Shown here piece by piece: positions 35,276-46,407 of a stretch of 64,000 bases of DNA. The DNA is from Ophiura sarsii. Its lineage: Eukaryota; Echinodermata; Ophiuroidea; Amphilepidida; Ophiuridae. Both the position numbers and the translations under genes were made by a program. Under the pieces are notes generated by a model that saw nothing but the letters and a program-made list of their open reading frames with translations, did no database searches and was not told the origin of the DNA. Location: the NCBI GenBank assembly GCA_035610835.1, contig CM069459.1:28911570-28975569 (forward strand), written 5' to 3'. Positions within the stretch are counted from its first letter, which is position 1. Each line of letters opens with the position of its first letter.

Positions 35276-36130
35276 TTTTAGAGTTGGGTTTGAAACTTAT
35301 GAGGCTATCTTGGCCATTTGTCAGTGTTGTGATACTCTTCTTAGGGCACATGATGAGAGGATCAAAGAGGAAAATCTGAGAGGCCATTGAGATCAAGACC
35401 CAACGACTCTATGTGATTGTCACCATACTGGTGGTCTTGTGATGACAGATACAGCATCATAACATGGCAATGTCTGCTTTGAACTCACAAACTTTAATAC
35501 AGCGCACAGATTTATTCCGTGTTCAAACTGACGTCACGGGTCAAAGAAGCAGATGATGCCTCAAAACATGGATGAATAGGTTGATATGGCCTCAAAAGCT
35601 TTGTGCAGCTTCAAACCCAACAAGAAGAGCCTTTAAAATAGACAATCATCGCTCAGATGTGGTAAAAAAGCTAATCATTTAATTAATTCCAATTAGTGGC
35701 CACTTTATGCCAGTCACTGAACCAATCATTTGCATTGTTAGAAAATATTTTTAGGTTGGATATTTACATTACAGTGGTACTACAGTGGTACATTGTACAG
35801 ATATGACTTGGTGTGATGTCATAAGTGCTAAGGATAGTGAGCGTGAACACAGCATTCTGAAGGTTGTGACTGATAAAATGACTGCTCCAAAGTACACTTT
35901 GACCTGGGTCACAAAATGAGATTAAACATCTGCGATGAAAAAGGCAATCTATTCACTCAGTATATTCACTTGTTATAATGGAATTCATGGAAGGATCAAC
36001 CATAACAAATGGTAGATTGGCCGAATAAGAGGGTAACAAGACCCCAATTTGGCATCTTTTTTCTCCCCAAGAACCCCAATACTAGCCATCAGGGGGGTAA
36101 TCCTTCCTCAGGTGTCAAGCTACTGGTGTA
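35276..36130. other. Non-coding interval
   Basis: Nothing recognised; moderate AT content and a repeated TACAGTGGTAC motif at about 35770-35792. Confidence 0.5.
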
Positions 36131-36144
36131 CATTTCGAAGATTT

Positions 36145-38430
36145 TGTTTCATCATTCTTTATTCAATCATTAAAAAATACAGTAAAATTGATAAAAAGAA
36201 CGTACATAAAACCCAGGACACGATGTTGGCCCGTCAAAGACCAGCAATGACCGACCAACATACAGGCAGGGAAAGACAGGACAATACAAACATCATCATT
36301 ATAAATAATTTAAGATATGAAACAGGTGTATGGCAGAGCCATTGCGCACTGCGTGAAGGTTCTTGGGTCATACTTTTAGACATGGAGCTGTGTCCCATTG
36401 GGGCTCGTTTCGAGCATTCCATATCGTGTAACTGCACAGCAATGAGATTTTACTAATCTCTTTAATGACAGGATTGGACAGTTTTGACCCGACAAACCTA
36501 AACGCAGTACGCAATCTCTTCAGATTCTCATCAGTGACAAGACCCCTCGAACCGATCTCGACGCAGTTGAGGTTGCATTTAAAACCGTTATTTGATATAT
36601 CAGCTTGGAGTGTTTGATACCGCTCAATTTTACGTTTGTGAGCCTTTGCGATATTGGTTTCAAATGGAACAGTAAGCTCGAATATATGAACAGATTTGTC
36701 ATTTTCATTAATAAGCACAAGATCGGGACGTTGAGCAGTAGGTACAATATTTGGGGGGATTGTACCACCTGTGATTGTGTGGCCAGGGAGGTCAACATAT
36801 ATTGCACAATTATTATTATTTGATTTCTGGAGCTCATGTGCCAAATGAGACAGAATACTGTTATGCCTCCAGGTAAACCTAGATTGTTCAAGAGATATTG
36901 CACAATAATTAAGGACATGTAGGAGAGTCTGCGTATTTTGACACAGTTTGCATTTAGTATTGGTTCTCTTACCCCAGGTGCGGAGGTTGGTAAAGGTAGG
37001 GAGAAAATCAATGCATGATCTAACGGCAAAACTCAGAACGCCACGTGGTAGGTTATATATCATTGATTTCCATGTGAGATCGCTCTTTTCTGAATCAATA
37101 AGCTTTAACATGTTTCCCTGGACTTTCAAAGGTTGGACATGTTGCCTCCATTTATCAAGGCGGTGGTTCTTAAGCTCATTCTTGATATTTGTTTTGAATG
37201 ACTTCCACTTGGATTTTGCTCGGGCAATGGTAGGCATGGATTTGCTCGCGATTTGATAAAAGTTATTCCACTGTCTACTACCAAACTTTTGCATTTTCCG
37301 CTTCCAAGTGGATTCACGTGTCAATTTGGAGTTAAGAACATGAACAACCCTGTCGTCACCTTTCACAAGGCACCTGGCGTAAGAGATGGTATGCGCTTCC
37401 AAATACATTTCAGAGAGTTTAGGTATGGATAAGCCGTAAGGGCTATGGATTATTGCCGGTGTTGGACCATTGATGGCAATACCTATCCATGTTTTAATTG
37501 CATTGGTGTGTAAATGGTCCAGACAGACCAACTGAGTATCGGTTAACTCGTGAACAGTGAATAGGTAACGAAGAGCTGGAATAGAATATTGCACATAAAC
37601 ACGCATTTTATATTCATTTCTGATGTGGCTTGAATTAATATTATCTATTTGCTCCAATACCTTAGATTTAACAAGATTATATATATCAATACTTTTGTTA
37701 CCATGAAAAACATGTTTGCCAAGGAATTTCTCAGGGGCGTCTTTGGTTGTTTTGAGCGTGGTGTCACCGACTTTAAATTGACAAGTGTTTGGTTTTCCGC
37801 TAGACAAAGACATAGACTTGCACTTGGATGGCTTGAGTGTCAAATTCATCGATTGTGTGATTTCATGAATTTCTGACATAAGGCTTTGATGTCTGCGTTT
37901 GTCGGTGGTGATGAGGCAAAAATCGTCTGCAAATGGGAGAGTAATGTAGCGTTCACCTTCAAGGTTGTACCCGTGTGAGGTTTCATATTTCTTTAAATGT
38001 TGAATGATTGGGTTGAAAACCAGTAAAAATATGATGGGTGATAGTGGGTCACCTTGGAAAACACCCCGTTTGAATGGAAATGGAGCACTTGTCCAATTGC
38101 CTCCTTTAACACTACCTTGAAGGTGTGAATACAGATTCTTAATGTATTGGCGAATTGGTGCTGGTATTCCATTTCTTTCAAGGGTATGATGAATAAGGTT
38201 ATGCTCAACTGAGCCAAATGCATCAGCAAGGTCAAAATATGTAATATGGAGCGTTTTCTTATTTCGCTTGGCGTGATTAATAAGTTCCTTATAGCGCCTA
38301 CAAAAAACCCACAGACAATTTGCTGTAGAGGTAATGGTGTAACCGGTGCATGACATGCATTGTTGCCTCAGCAATACTAGGTCCATACAAATCACAGGGC
38401 ATACGCTTTACACGGCAAAAATGTTTGGAC
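36145..38430 (-). mobile_element. R2-type LINE, 5'-truncated
   Basis: Region covering the ORF at 36368-38395 and a 3' UTR on the minus strand that ends near 36145 after an AATAAAG signal (about 36155). The 5' boundary, near 38400-38430, is uncertain because the first codons look scrambled. R2-type elements usually insert site-specifically in multicopy RNA genes or simple repeats; none is recognisable beside this copy, which suggests off-target insertion or a family with other preference. Confidence 0.75.
36368..38395 (-). CDS. R2-type reverse transcriptase with CCHC finger and restriction-like endonuclease (truncated)
   Basis: A frame of 675 codons. The RT palm motifs are intact: YFDLADAFGSVEH (53), GVFQGDPLSP (111) and LPFADD (153). 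A thumb/linker region follows, then a zinc knuckle C-X2-C-X7-H-X4-C (C482, C485, H493, C498) and a PD-(D/E)XK-like endonuclease with RPD (556-558), ELTVPFE (573-579) and nearby lysines. RT, CCHC and restriction-like endonuclease in this order are diagnostic of the R2/NeSL/Hero group. The N-terminal DNA-binding fingers and early RT motifs are missing, and residues 1-30 do not resemble the family, so the listed start is not the native one. The protein would nick DNA and prime reverse transcription on target; this copy is not expected to be autonomous, although no stop interrupts the remaining frame. Confidence 0.88.
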   Translation of the reverse strand: MICMDLVLLRQQCMSCTGYTITSTANCLWVFCRRYKELINHAKRNKKTLHITYFDLADAFGSVEHNLIHHTLERNGIPAPIRQYIKNLYSHLQGSVKGGNWTSAPFPFKRGVFQGDPLSPIIFLLVFNPIIQHLKKYETSHGYNLEGERYITLPFADDFCLITTDKRRHQSLMSEIHEITQSMNLTLKPSKCKSMSLSSGKPNTCQFKVGDTTLKTTKDAPEKFLGKHVFHGNKSIDIYNLVKSKVLEQIDNINSSHIRNEYKMRVYVQYSIPALRYLFTVHELTDTQLVCLDHLHTNAIKTWIGIAINGPTPAIIHSPYGLSIPKLSEMYLEAHTISYARCLVKGDDRVVHVLNSKLTRESTWKRKMQKFGSRQWNNFYQIASKSMPTIARAKSKWKSFKTNIKNELKNHRLDKWRQHVQPLKVQGNMLKLIDSEKSDLTWKSMIYNLPRGVLSFAVRSCIDFLPTFTNLRTWGKRTNTKCKLCQNTQTLLHVLNYCAISLEQSRFTWRHNSILSHLAHELQKSNNNNCAIYVDLPGHTITGGTIPPNIVPTAQRPDLVLINENDKSVHIFELTVPFETNIAKAHKRKIERYQTLQADISNNGFKCNLNCVEIGSRGLVTDENLKRLRTAFRFVGSKLSNPVIKEISKISLLCSYTIWNARNEPQWDTAPCLKV

Positions 38431-39928
38431 CCATTACTAGGGCAAGAAATCCTATTATGGGGCACTTCTACAGTGAATTATGCACTTATCGATCGCAACC
38501 CCTGGGTCCCCCATGGCGGAGAGAGACTGTAGCGGGCCATACAAAATACTTTGGCGGCTATGCAGGGGCTTTTCCTGGGGACATAAAGCATGCCCCTGCC
38601 AGCCAGGGCATGTAGCCAAGACTTAGCGGGGACATACAACACTGAAAAAAGGGTGGAAATTGTCCCGGCTAGGTGGCGCAACTGTACCGGGATGTCACAT
38701 TAGCAATTTGCATGTCCCGGCGTAAATCGCCGCAAGTCCCGGGTCCCTTGGGGCCAGGGCTGCAATTGATATGTGCATTATGGGAGCACCACACCAAATA
38801 TCTTTCTCATTGAAATACGTGTAAAAGTGCCATATTTCAAGACTTTTCAAAACCTTTTCTATCCTCCGGCTACATTTATGGCATACTTGTCACCTATGAC
38901 CATTTTCAGTAACATCTCAACTTTAATTTAAGCCTTGTTTCATGAGGGGTTATTAACCTAAATTTTCCGCTACGAACCTGCACACAGCGCCCTCACTTTT
39001 TCACGTTTTCTGGCATGCCTGTTCACCATTTAGGCAGTCGCTTACACCCTGGGCACTATCTAGGTCGATAAATTAAAAATATCCTATTTTATCATTGTAG
39101 GTGCAACGGATAGGTCCCATTCGTTCATTTAAATACAAACATACCATCCCCGGAGAAACAAATTGCCAGAAAACTTCACATTTACAAGCCTAGTCTTCGT
39201 GCTTTTCCGGAACTACTACAGGATTACACGAATTGCGCATTGATTTGGTGCAGTGCTCCCTTATGAATGACAGCATGTTTACTCCTCCTCTTACACATGT
39301 CTGATTAATACTAGGTTTTTTTTAATAGAGTGAGGGTAGAAATAAAGGTGTACTTGTTGTGACTTCATTTTCAAAGAAGCATGACCAATGAATGATGACA
39401 TTTACAATGTTAGGACTCTGTGTATCAGGTTCATTCTCCCTATGTAAAAATATACAACTAATGTTATGACAGACACATAGCCACTGGTAAAAGGTTATAC
39501 TTTGAGGTTCACTAAATGCTGTGTGCAAACATAAGGGTGATCTGTGTTAGGTTCACATCTTTGTATTCATGAACAAAAATAGGTTTTTGTTTGGCATATG
39601 GGGGGGGGGGGGGGGGGGGAAGTCATCAGTTTTTTTAATCCCTCATCACTACCTTGGCTTTATCAAATATGTTCTTTAGATGTGTGGGTCAATTAGTCCT
39701 TAAAAACTGGTCATTTTGTCTGTATCTGTATCATCAAAGTATTTGAAACCCCTTTTCCCCTCCTTCTTAATAAATGTCAATTTTTGATGTGCAATAAATC
39801 CCTAACCCCACTGAATCTCACTAAATCTCACTGCCAGAAACTAGGCACGTGCTGCTGCATTGCCGCGATGACGTCACCTACCGCAGGCATATGTGGCCAC
39901 GGAGTTTGTGGCCGCATAGCCGCTAGGG
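38431..39928. other. Non-coding interval
   Basis: No supported gene. Around 38540-38760 there are repeated CCCGG/GGGACAT steps (GCGGGGACATACAA, CCGGGATGTCACA, GCATGTCCCGGCG), probably a degenerate repeat. A run of about 20 G lies at 39600-39619. Confidence 0.4.
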
Positions 39929-40050
39929 AGTTAGCTCAGTTGGTAGAGGGACAGACTTGGGTGCGGATGGTCCCGCGATCGAATCCCGGGGGGTGCTGGG
40001 TGATTTTTCGGGTCAAAAAAATACAACTTTTTCCCCCTCCCCCCAATACG
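39929..40050 (+). repeat. tRNA-derived SINE-like sequence
   Basis: GTTAGCTCAGTTGGTAGAG is an A-box/D-arm sequence and GATCGAATCCCGGG a B-box/T-arm at tRNA-like spacing. The acceptor stem does not pair, so it is not a functional tRNA. A CCCCCTCCCCCCAA tail resembles those of the other tRNA-like relics. Confidence 0.65.
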
Positions 40051-40269
40051 CACAAAAAACTAGCTTTACTGGTTAGAGTTAATCTCTATGCAGCAATTCA
40101 ACCAATTCTTATCTGCAGTTAGGTCCCATTAAAAGCACTATTTTTGGGACTTACTATGATATGAAATCGTTACTAAAGGTGGGTAGCCTGATTTTGGGCT
40201 GATTGTTTCGCATGGGGGGGGGGGGGATTGCGGGCAAGAAATAAAAGTAAACTGGCAAGACTTTTGAGA

Positions 40270-40440
40270 AGTGCCGCAGAGTGGGAAACTAGCGACCGGG
40301 ATGTGTGTGTAGAGCTGTCAAATGTTGCCGCCAAGTGAGAAACTAGGGACCGGGGAAGGGGTTGTGACGTGCTGTCAATTTTTTCTGCCAAGTGAGAAAC
40401 TAGCTACTGGGGGGGGGGGGTGGGGTTGTGATGTTGGGTT
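40270..40440. repeat. 57-bp minisatellite, three copies
   Basis: AGTGAGAAACTAGCGACCGG-like cores recur at about 40286, 40338 and 40390, each ending in a G-rich step and TTGTGATGT-like sequence. Runs of 11-12 G occur at 40214 and 40410. A hAT-like right end (GGCTACGCCACTG) lies at about 40530-40542 without a visible left partner. Confidence 0.6.
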
Positions 40441-40944
40441 CCCCAAACTGGCGCAAAAAATCGAGCTCGATTAGCGACAGTGCCAATGTCAATCGACACA
40501 ACTCAAATATTGGGTGGCCCTTGCCCCCCTCTGGCTACGCCACTGCTTCTCTACACAGAAGCGTATCATAAATTTCACAATTAGATTAGTCTGTGTAGTT
40601 CTAAAGATAAAGCAAAGATATCACTTAATTTTGTTTTCATACAGCAGTATACAAACTTCTGGAGTTGTACTTGTTTTGAAGTTTTGACTACATTTTAACT
40701 CTTAATATCTAAAGGAATCATCTTTCAGGCCTATAATTTTACAGAGGTAATGAGAAAAATATGGGCCTTCTTCCAATACCAAACAAATAAGTTTATAGGA
40801 AAAGTTGAACTTGATTGGGTCACCCTCCTATAAGTAAGTTATATTTCTTTTGATGAAGTTATCTCCTTTTGTCACCCATGATATCACTTTGCATGGAATA
40901 GCTGCTTGTTTGGGGAAAGCGTACTTTAGGTCCTAGATTCTGGA

Positions 40945-41285
40945 TTGTACTAGTATCCTCTGATACTGTAACACCAAGTGTTGTTCAATACTGGTACAAA
41001 GTCAGTGTTCCAGTATCAGACGATACTAGCACCTATGTAATGTACCAGTATCAGGCGATATTGGAACACAATTATGTACCAGTATCGTTCAATACTGGGA
41101 CAAATCACTAAAGTGGTAGCATATTTACAAGTATCCCCCGATACTGGAACATAGAAACGTCCTAGTATCGCTAAAATACTGGTACACAATTTGGTCTTCC
41201 AGTATCGACCGATACTGGAACAGTAAATTTGTACCAGATTCGTGCGATACTGGCAAATTTTATACTGGTATACCAGTATCTGGGA
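40945..41285. repeat. Array of short imperfect palindromes, about 35-bp spacing
   Basis: CCAGTATC-N4-GATACTGG and close variants start at about 40950, 41010, 41045, 41079, 41128, 41161, 41199, 41233 and (inverted order) 41262-41280. Arms of 7-8 bases are conserved, including paired changes, while the four central bases and the 15-25 base linkers differ. No coding frame and no TIR element recognised around it. Confidence 0.85.
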
Positions 41286-42245
41286 CTTTTTCCTTTGTTG
41301 GCCTACAGTACAAGAAGTGGATTACGCCAACGCTTATTCTGGTCAGGCATTGGCATAACCCTTTTGCCCTATATATATAATGACATGCTCACAACATATG
41401 TTTGACACATTCATTATTGAGTTAAACTCCCAGACTAATAGGAATAAAGAAGAGGATACCAGAAAACATCTCTTAACATTGTAGTATGATATTTGTCTGG
41501 CATTGAATAACAAATGAGAAATAACACATTGGGGTTCACAAAGGTTTTTGTTCATAATAATTAATCCTAACCTGTTCGGGTGTTTTGTAGCAATCAAGCT
41601 AACAGGGGGAAACATGGGATAAATAATGATGATAGAAAAAAAACAGGAATGGTATTCAGGCTACCTCGGCCGGAGTTCAGGTGATGATCGTGCAAAGGGA
41701 GTCGCGTATCCAAAAATAACTTTTCTTGGCCTATATATACCTTTAGGTGCTTCTGTTGGATTTAACAGTGTTAGGGTAAATATTGCTCCAAGGCAGGGTT
41801 CTTGTTACGGTTTGAAAAATGCGCGTCCGCATAGACACTAGTTTGCCGACGAGGTTGCAACAAATCGCGTCCAAAGGGAAAAGTGTGCGTCTATGGGCCG
41901 ATTGTTAGGGCGCACTCTACTGTCGAACTTAAAATTCTTAAATCCAAAATGACGGATCGCCAGCTGATAAACCCGGAAATGAAAATCGGTGGCGAGCATA
42001 AGTGTAAGAAAATGCACAGATTTGATAAAATAAACCATTTACAGTGAATCTCAAATATAAATGTGCACTAATTCATGAATTAAGAGTATTTTCGCTGACA
42101 ATTAGTTTTTTCTAATAAGCTTATTATTTATTTTTTTGAACTTTTTTTTTTTTGAGTTTCGGGAACTTGCGCGTGATCTGTCTAAGGCTATATTTGATTG
42201 TGTGGACTATGATTCATATTCATTAAATAGAAACCCTAAGGTATA
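41286..42245. other. Non-coding interval
   Basis: Nothing supported. A short GC-richer patch with GCGCGTCC/GGACGC steps at about 41820-41900 is noted. Confidence 0.5.
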
Positions 42246-42425
42246 CTGTATTTTTCTTCCTCTGGACAGTGACGTGACTTTTCAGGCGCAGCATTTACAC
42301 ACATGTATGCATCTTCCGCTTTTCTACGCATGTGTATATACGCCAGCTCAACCAGTAGGTGGGCGCATTTATGTGCTGCAATTAATAAATGACGCAATTA
42401 CATCACTGTCTTGTGATAGATGAAT
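42246..42425 (-). mobile_element. GTGACGTAAC-type MITE, copy 3 (inverted)
   Basis: In reverse complement it reads AATTGCAGCACATAAATGCG, GCTGGCGTATATACACATGC, GCTGCGCCTGAAAAGTCACG and TCACTGTCCAGAGGAAG, collinear with 59080-59266. It is the most diverged of the three copies. Confidence 0.65.
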
Positions 42426-44501
42426 GGACTATATAGCTTGATATAAGGAGGGAGCAAATTTACCCCCGCTAAAGCTCAAATTGCCCCTGGTTCTTAATGA
42501 AAATTGTGTTACCAGGAGCAACTTTTAAATTGAAAATTACCCTTGGTTATTCCATTGCACTACTCGTCATGGTCACATAAAGGAAAATCTGTGAACTAGG
42601 GGCATATTTGTGCATAAAGTAGCTCCTGGTTCCTAAATCATAATTAAAACCCCTCCCTCCCTCTCTGTTACCATATGTTTTCTTTGTTCCTTGATTTCCT
42701 CAGGACCAACACTTTACAATGTTTTCATGCTGACATTGTATCGTGCACATCGCACGCACTGCATGTACTGTGTGTTTTGTTTACCTGTTCAATACATGTG
42801 CTTATTTATCCCCACGTGGTATGGTATGCTCATCCTAACAGTCATGTTGTTCTTGGGCAACGTAAATAAAACAACCAGGCAAATGGACATCTCAGGTAGG
42901 GTCTATTGAGTTTTTATTCTCCAAAAATGTTGTTACAATTTTGGTGAATTTCCCAAAACATTCTTTCTTTCTTTTATTCCAAATTTTAATAATTTTTTTT
43001 AGAAATGTTACTAAAAATTTGTAAAACAAATTTAAAATTAAAAAAGCAAACATTTTCAAAAATGATTTAAATGTTAAATGTATGATGATACATGATGGAT
43101 ACAAATTCTGATCAAAATCTGAACTTTAAAAATTCACAAACATTTTAAAGAAAATTAAAGACTTAAATAATAATAAATGCCAGATTGGCCCTTCCTGAGA
43201 CTTCCACCCTGCAAAATGTACCTTCAGAACAAGGTATATTTTTCTTCTCATAATCCTAACTGTGCCAAATCAGACCAAATCTGACAGAAGCGCGACCTCC
43301 TTAGCATGCTTCATGCTTAGTGAGGATGTACAATTGTGTCTCAGAGTTATGTTTTATGAACATAAAAAAAAATTCAAGATGGTTGATGTCAACTTGAAAA
43401 GTGTGTGAATTTTCAGTGCTTAAAAGTTGTGGTTCATTGTTGTCAACCTCTCAGAGTGCATGATTCAAATTTGGTGGATAATCTTATTAATAACAACAAG
43501 TAACCTTAGATCCTAAATTCCACCAATTTTAAGGCAAAAAAAGGAAGGTTCATCTCAGATGACATGAGAGACTGAAAATCTAATGTGGTCTGCGGATTTT
43601 TTTCCTTTTTCTTTTTTTTTCAGACCTGAAAGTTAGCTGATTTTTGAAAAAATGAAGAAAAAAAGTTGACGCGGGCGGTTTTGGTAATGCGCGCGGGTCA
43701 TTTGAGACAAACTTTGTTTTTCATGTTTTTAATTCCTCTGAAAGTTTGAACCTTAAAGCAAAGTATCAGAAGAAGAAAAAAAACATTGTCTCAATGCCAC
43801 AGAACAAAATGATGTCATCATATAAAAGTTTTCTTAATAAAGTATGGTGCTGGTAAGGAGCAGACCTATATTCTTGGAGCAATTCAATTGTGTGTAAGGC
43901 CAAAAAAAAAAAAAATTGTCTCAAAGCTTGCGAAGGCTTCATAATCGGGCGACGCGCGCGTTTTTTTGTCTTCCTTTTTTTTTTTTTTAACATTTTTTTT
44001 ATCTGTGTGTCAATTTTTACTCTTACTATTTGCAACCGTTGACACTTTCTGATATTGTTTTTTCTATTTTAAATGAATATTGTGATGTAGTTGTGTAAAG
44101 AACAATTGTGCAGCGTTTTATGAACAACTGAGTCATGTAAAAGTTTGAGAAAAGGAAAATCTGCCGATATTTTTAATAAAAACTCGAAATAAAAATTTGT
44201 ATGGAAAAAAAATAAATTGATTTTACAATTTCCTGCATTTCAGACGCGGTATTTTGACATTTCAAAACCAATGCACGCGCAAGCTTTGAGACAAACCTAT
44301 TTTTTTGTTTGGCCTAAGTAATTTGAGAAATATTTTAATAATTCTCAACATGATTCTTGGAAAATGTTATGTACAAATATTTCGAGAAATAAGGGATCAT
44401 TTTTTGAAATGTTCCAGATAGACTTTACAAGGGTGATCTGCATGATCTGTATTTGAAACTTCACATAATTAAATAGGGATCAAATAAATAAGGGGATGAT
44501 A
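42426..44501. other. Non-coding interval
   Basis: No supported gene. 42450-42660 has repeated CCCCTGGTT/CCAGGAGCAA steps that could form a weak foldback. At 43690-44310 an inverted motif pair (TTTGAGACAAAC / TTGTCTCAAAGCTTGCG / CGCAAGCTTTGAGACAAAC) and CGCGCG patches suggest a decayed inverted-repeat element. Confidence 0.4.
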
Positions 44502-44733
44502 CACTGAGCCAAAAAAGAAACTTAATTTTTTTTAACAGATCACCATAGGGTCAGTGCACATATCTCTTGTGTCATTGAAGCAAACAATTGGTTTAATGAC
44601 TGCCATTTGAAGCAATACATTGCAGTAATATTGTATCCAAATTTGGTACATTTTCATGCACAGAATTTTATTTGGTGATCTATTTAAAATTGTATAAGTT
44701 TCTTTTTTTATAAGTTTCTTTTTTGGCTCAGTG
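44502..44733. mobile_element. TA-flanked TIR element (CACTGAGCC family)
   Basis: TA, CACTGAGCCAAAAAAGAAAC and TT at the left; AAGTTTC, TTTTTTGGCTCAGTG and TA at the right, a 22-bp TIR. 232 bp, no ORF. Fits a short non-autonomous Tc1/mariner-type element. Confidence 0.85.
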
Positions 44734-44735
44734 TA

Positions 44736-45862
44736 TTTATTTGATTTAAACATTTCTGTCAGTTCCTCAGCCATCAATATTGAAAGTATTTTGAGATATA
44801 TTTGATTCAATTCATTTTCCCAATTATTTTTTTCAAATTTGCTTAAACATATTTCAAGAAATAAGGAATAAATTCTTTTTGAGAAACAGATTTTTTTGAA
44901 ATGTTCAGATAAACTATCTGGAACAGTTCAAAACAAACATCTTTTGATAATATCATTCTTTATTTATCAAAATATTTGACTAATTTCCAAAAATAATTCG
45001 GTAAACAATTCAAATATTTCTCAAGATACTTTCACAATCTTGAATGATTGAGGAATTCACAGACATTTAAAATCAAACCATGTACCATCCCTTGTGTAGA
45101 CCCCTAATTAATTGTGTAATATTTCAAATATTATAAACTTTCATAGGATGTCATCTACATAGCTGCAGTTGAAACTTCTTACAATTAAATAGGTATCTAG
45201 AAATAAGGGCCTCAAAATAAATTCTTCAAGCCATTCAATATTATGATAGTAACATTTGAATTATTTTAAGAATTATTTTTTGAAATCAGTGAAAATCATT
45301 TGAGAAAATGATGGACGATATTATCATAAAATATTTTGAAATGTACCATCTAAACTTTGTAACGATGAAATCTGACCTGGATGTTATTTGAAACTTTTAG
45401 AAGATGGGTGCCAGCAGTATCAGATAGCCATGCAGGGATGCGCCACAACTCTTGGCTCACATATTTTGGCATGCTGTTGTGTTTCAATGATGTTTTTTGT
45501 TTTGTTTATTGGTATGTGGTAGTAAGTGAGAAAATATTGTGGTTTAGTCAAGTTTTGTTTGCTTGTTTTATATAAAATGCATGGATTTTTGTTTCTAGAG
45601 AATATTTATATTTTTTTAAAGAATATATATATATTTTTTAAAGAATATTTATGATTTTATTAAACAAGAAATATTAAAATTCAACTTTTTTAGAATGAAC
45701 AAAAGTTGCAAAATGTTGATGAAATGGGTACATTATGAGCTCAATTTCCATTCTTTACCCCCGGGCTCAATAAGTAGACATAAAATGATAAGAACCCAAC
45801 CAGAAGTATGACTAGACCCAAAAATAGATCTCATTTATATAATAGTATTTCATCAAGCGATC
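44736..45862. other. AT-rich non-coding interval
   Basis: Many repeats of TTTGAAATGT, TTTGAGAAA and ATATTTC indicate a decayed simple region; nothing coding recognised. Confidence 0.5.
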
Positions 45863-45872
45863 TTATAAATAG
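45863..45872 (+). promoter_or_regulatory. TATA-like / MEF2-like site upstream of a possible start exon
   Basis: TTATAAATAG fits both a TATA box and the MEF2 consensus YTAWWWWTAR. An A/T core CCAAAAATAG at about 45818-45827 is one base from a CArG box. Two CCAAT-type motifs (45984 CCAATCAGG, 46032 ATTGG) follow, within a locally GC-richer patch of about 400 bases. The distance to the proposed start codon (about 520 bases) is long, so the link is tentative. Confidence 0.3.
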
Positions 45873-46394
45873 ATCTTATCAAGTTTAACAAAGTAGAAGA
45901 TAGTTTAGTTCTCATAGTCAAAATGAAGATGTGGGTGCGCGGCGGTCCGTGTGCATAATTGCACCACATCCCCAAACAATCGACCAATCAGGTCGCTCCT
46001 CAGCGGAGCCAGGCATGCAATTAAGCTCTGCTATTGGCCCGTCATGGCAAAGTTGTGCTCTGGCTGCTACCATTGCCTGCATTCTCCACATTTCATGCCA
46101 GGGGTCACCTAGGAGTCTCATTGTATACACTGTACAGCAAGGCCAGCCCTATCTAGCTACCAATCTGCTTGCTGCACATTTTCGTTGCACCATAGAATCT
46201 TCTTTCAATCCTCTTGCCTTTGCGACTGATCATCCTTTTCTTGCACTGTGGTTTGTCTCTTGTGTATCACAGCCATTTGTAGCACTTGAGATCTACCAGC
46301 TGAGTACTTGACGTTGCTCCTCGAGATCATACCTCCGACACGCTGAAAACATTTTGTATTTTGCTAAAAGCATATTCACTGCACAGATTACACA

Positions 46395-46407
46395 ATGGCA
46401 AAGACGG
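46395..46407 (+). CDS. Possible first coding exon (MAKT) of a small Ig-domain protein
   Basis: ACACAATGGCAAAGACG|G is followed by a consensus donor, GGTAAGC, with GT at 46408. The start has A at -3 and G at +4, a strong initiation context. The exon codes for M-A-K-T plus one base, so the intron is phase 1. The Ig exon at 52877 also begins in phase 1, and the junction would restore GCA (Ala), giving M-A-K-T-A-P-I-F-T-Q. The exon is too short to prove by itself; upstream ATGs exist in the presumed leader, and an unspliced chance match cannot be excluded. Confidence 0.4.

Noticed and set aside
35173..35379. 68-codon frame with a hydrophobic N-terminus resembling a signal peptide
   Set aside because: It crosses the right TIR of the 35035-35275 element and has no other support.
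36049..36456. 135-codon + strand frame
   Set aside because: Antisense to the 3' end of the R2-type LINE; no independent support.
40945..41285. CRISPR-like array at the palindrome cluster
   Set aside because: Units are imperfect 20-base palindromes with irregular spacing, linkers are not uniform spacers, and the DNA is plainly animal nuclear sequence with spliced genes and LINEs.
45931..46311. 126-codon frame (MGARRSVCI...) as a gene
   Set aside because: No recognisable domain or splice signals; it lies in the GC-richer patch that fits a promoter or leader region, and an overlapping frame is open on the other strand.
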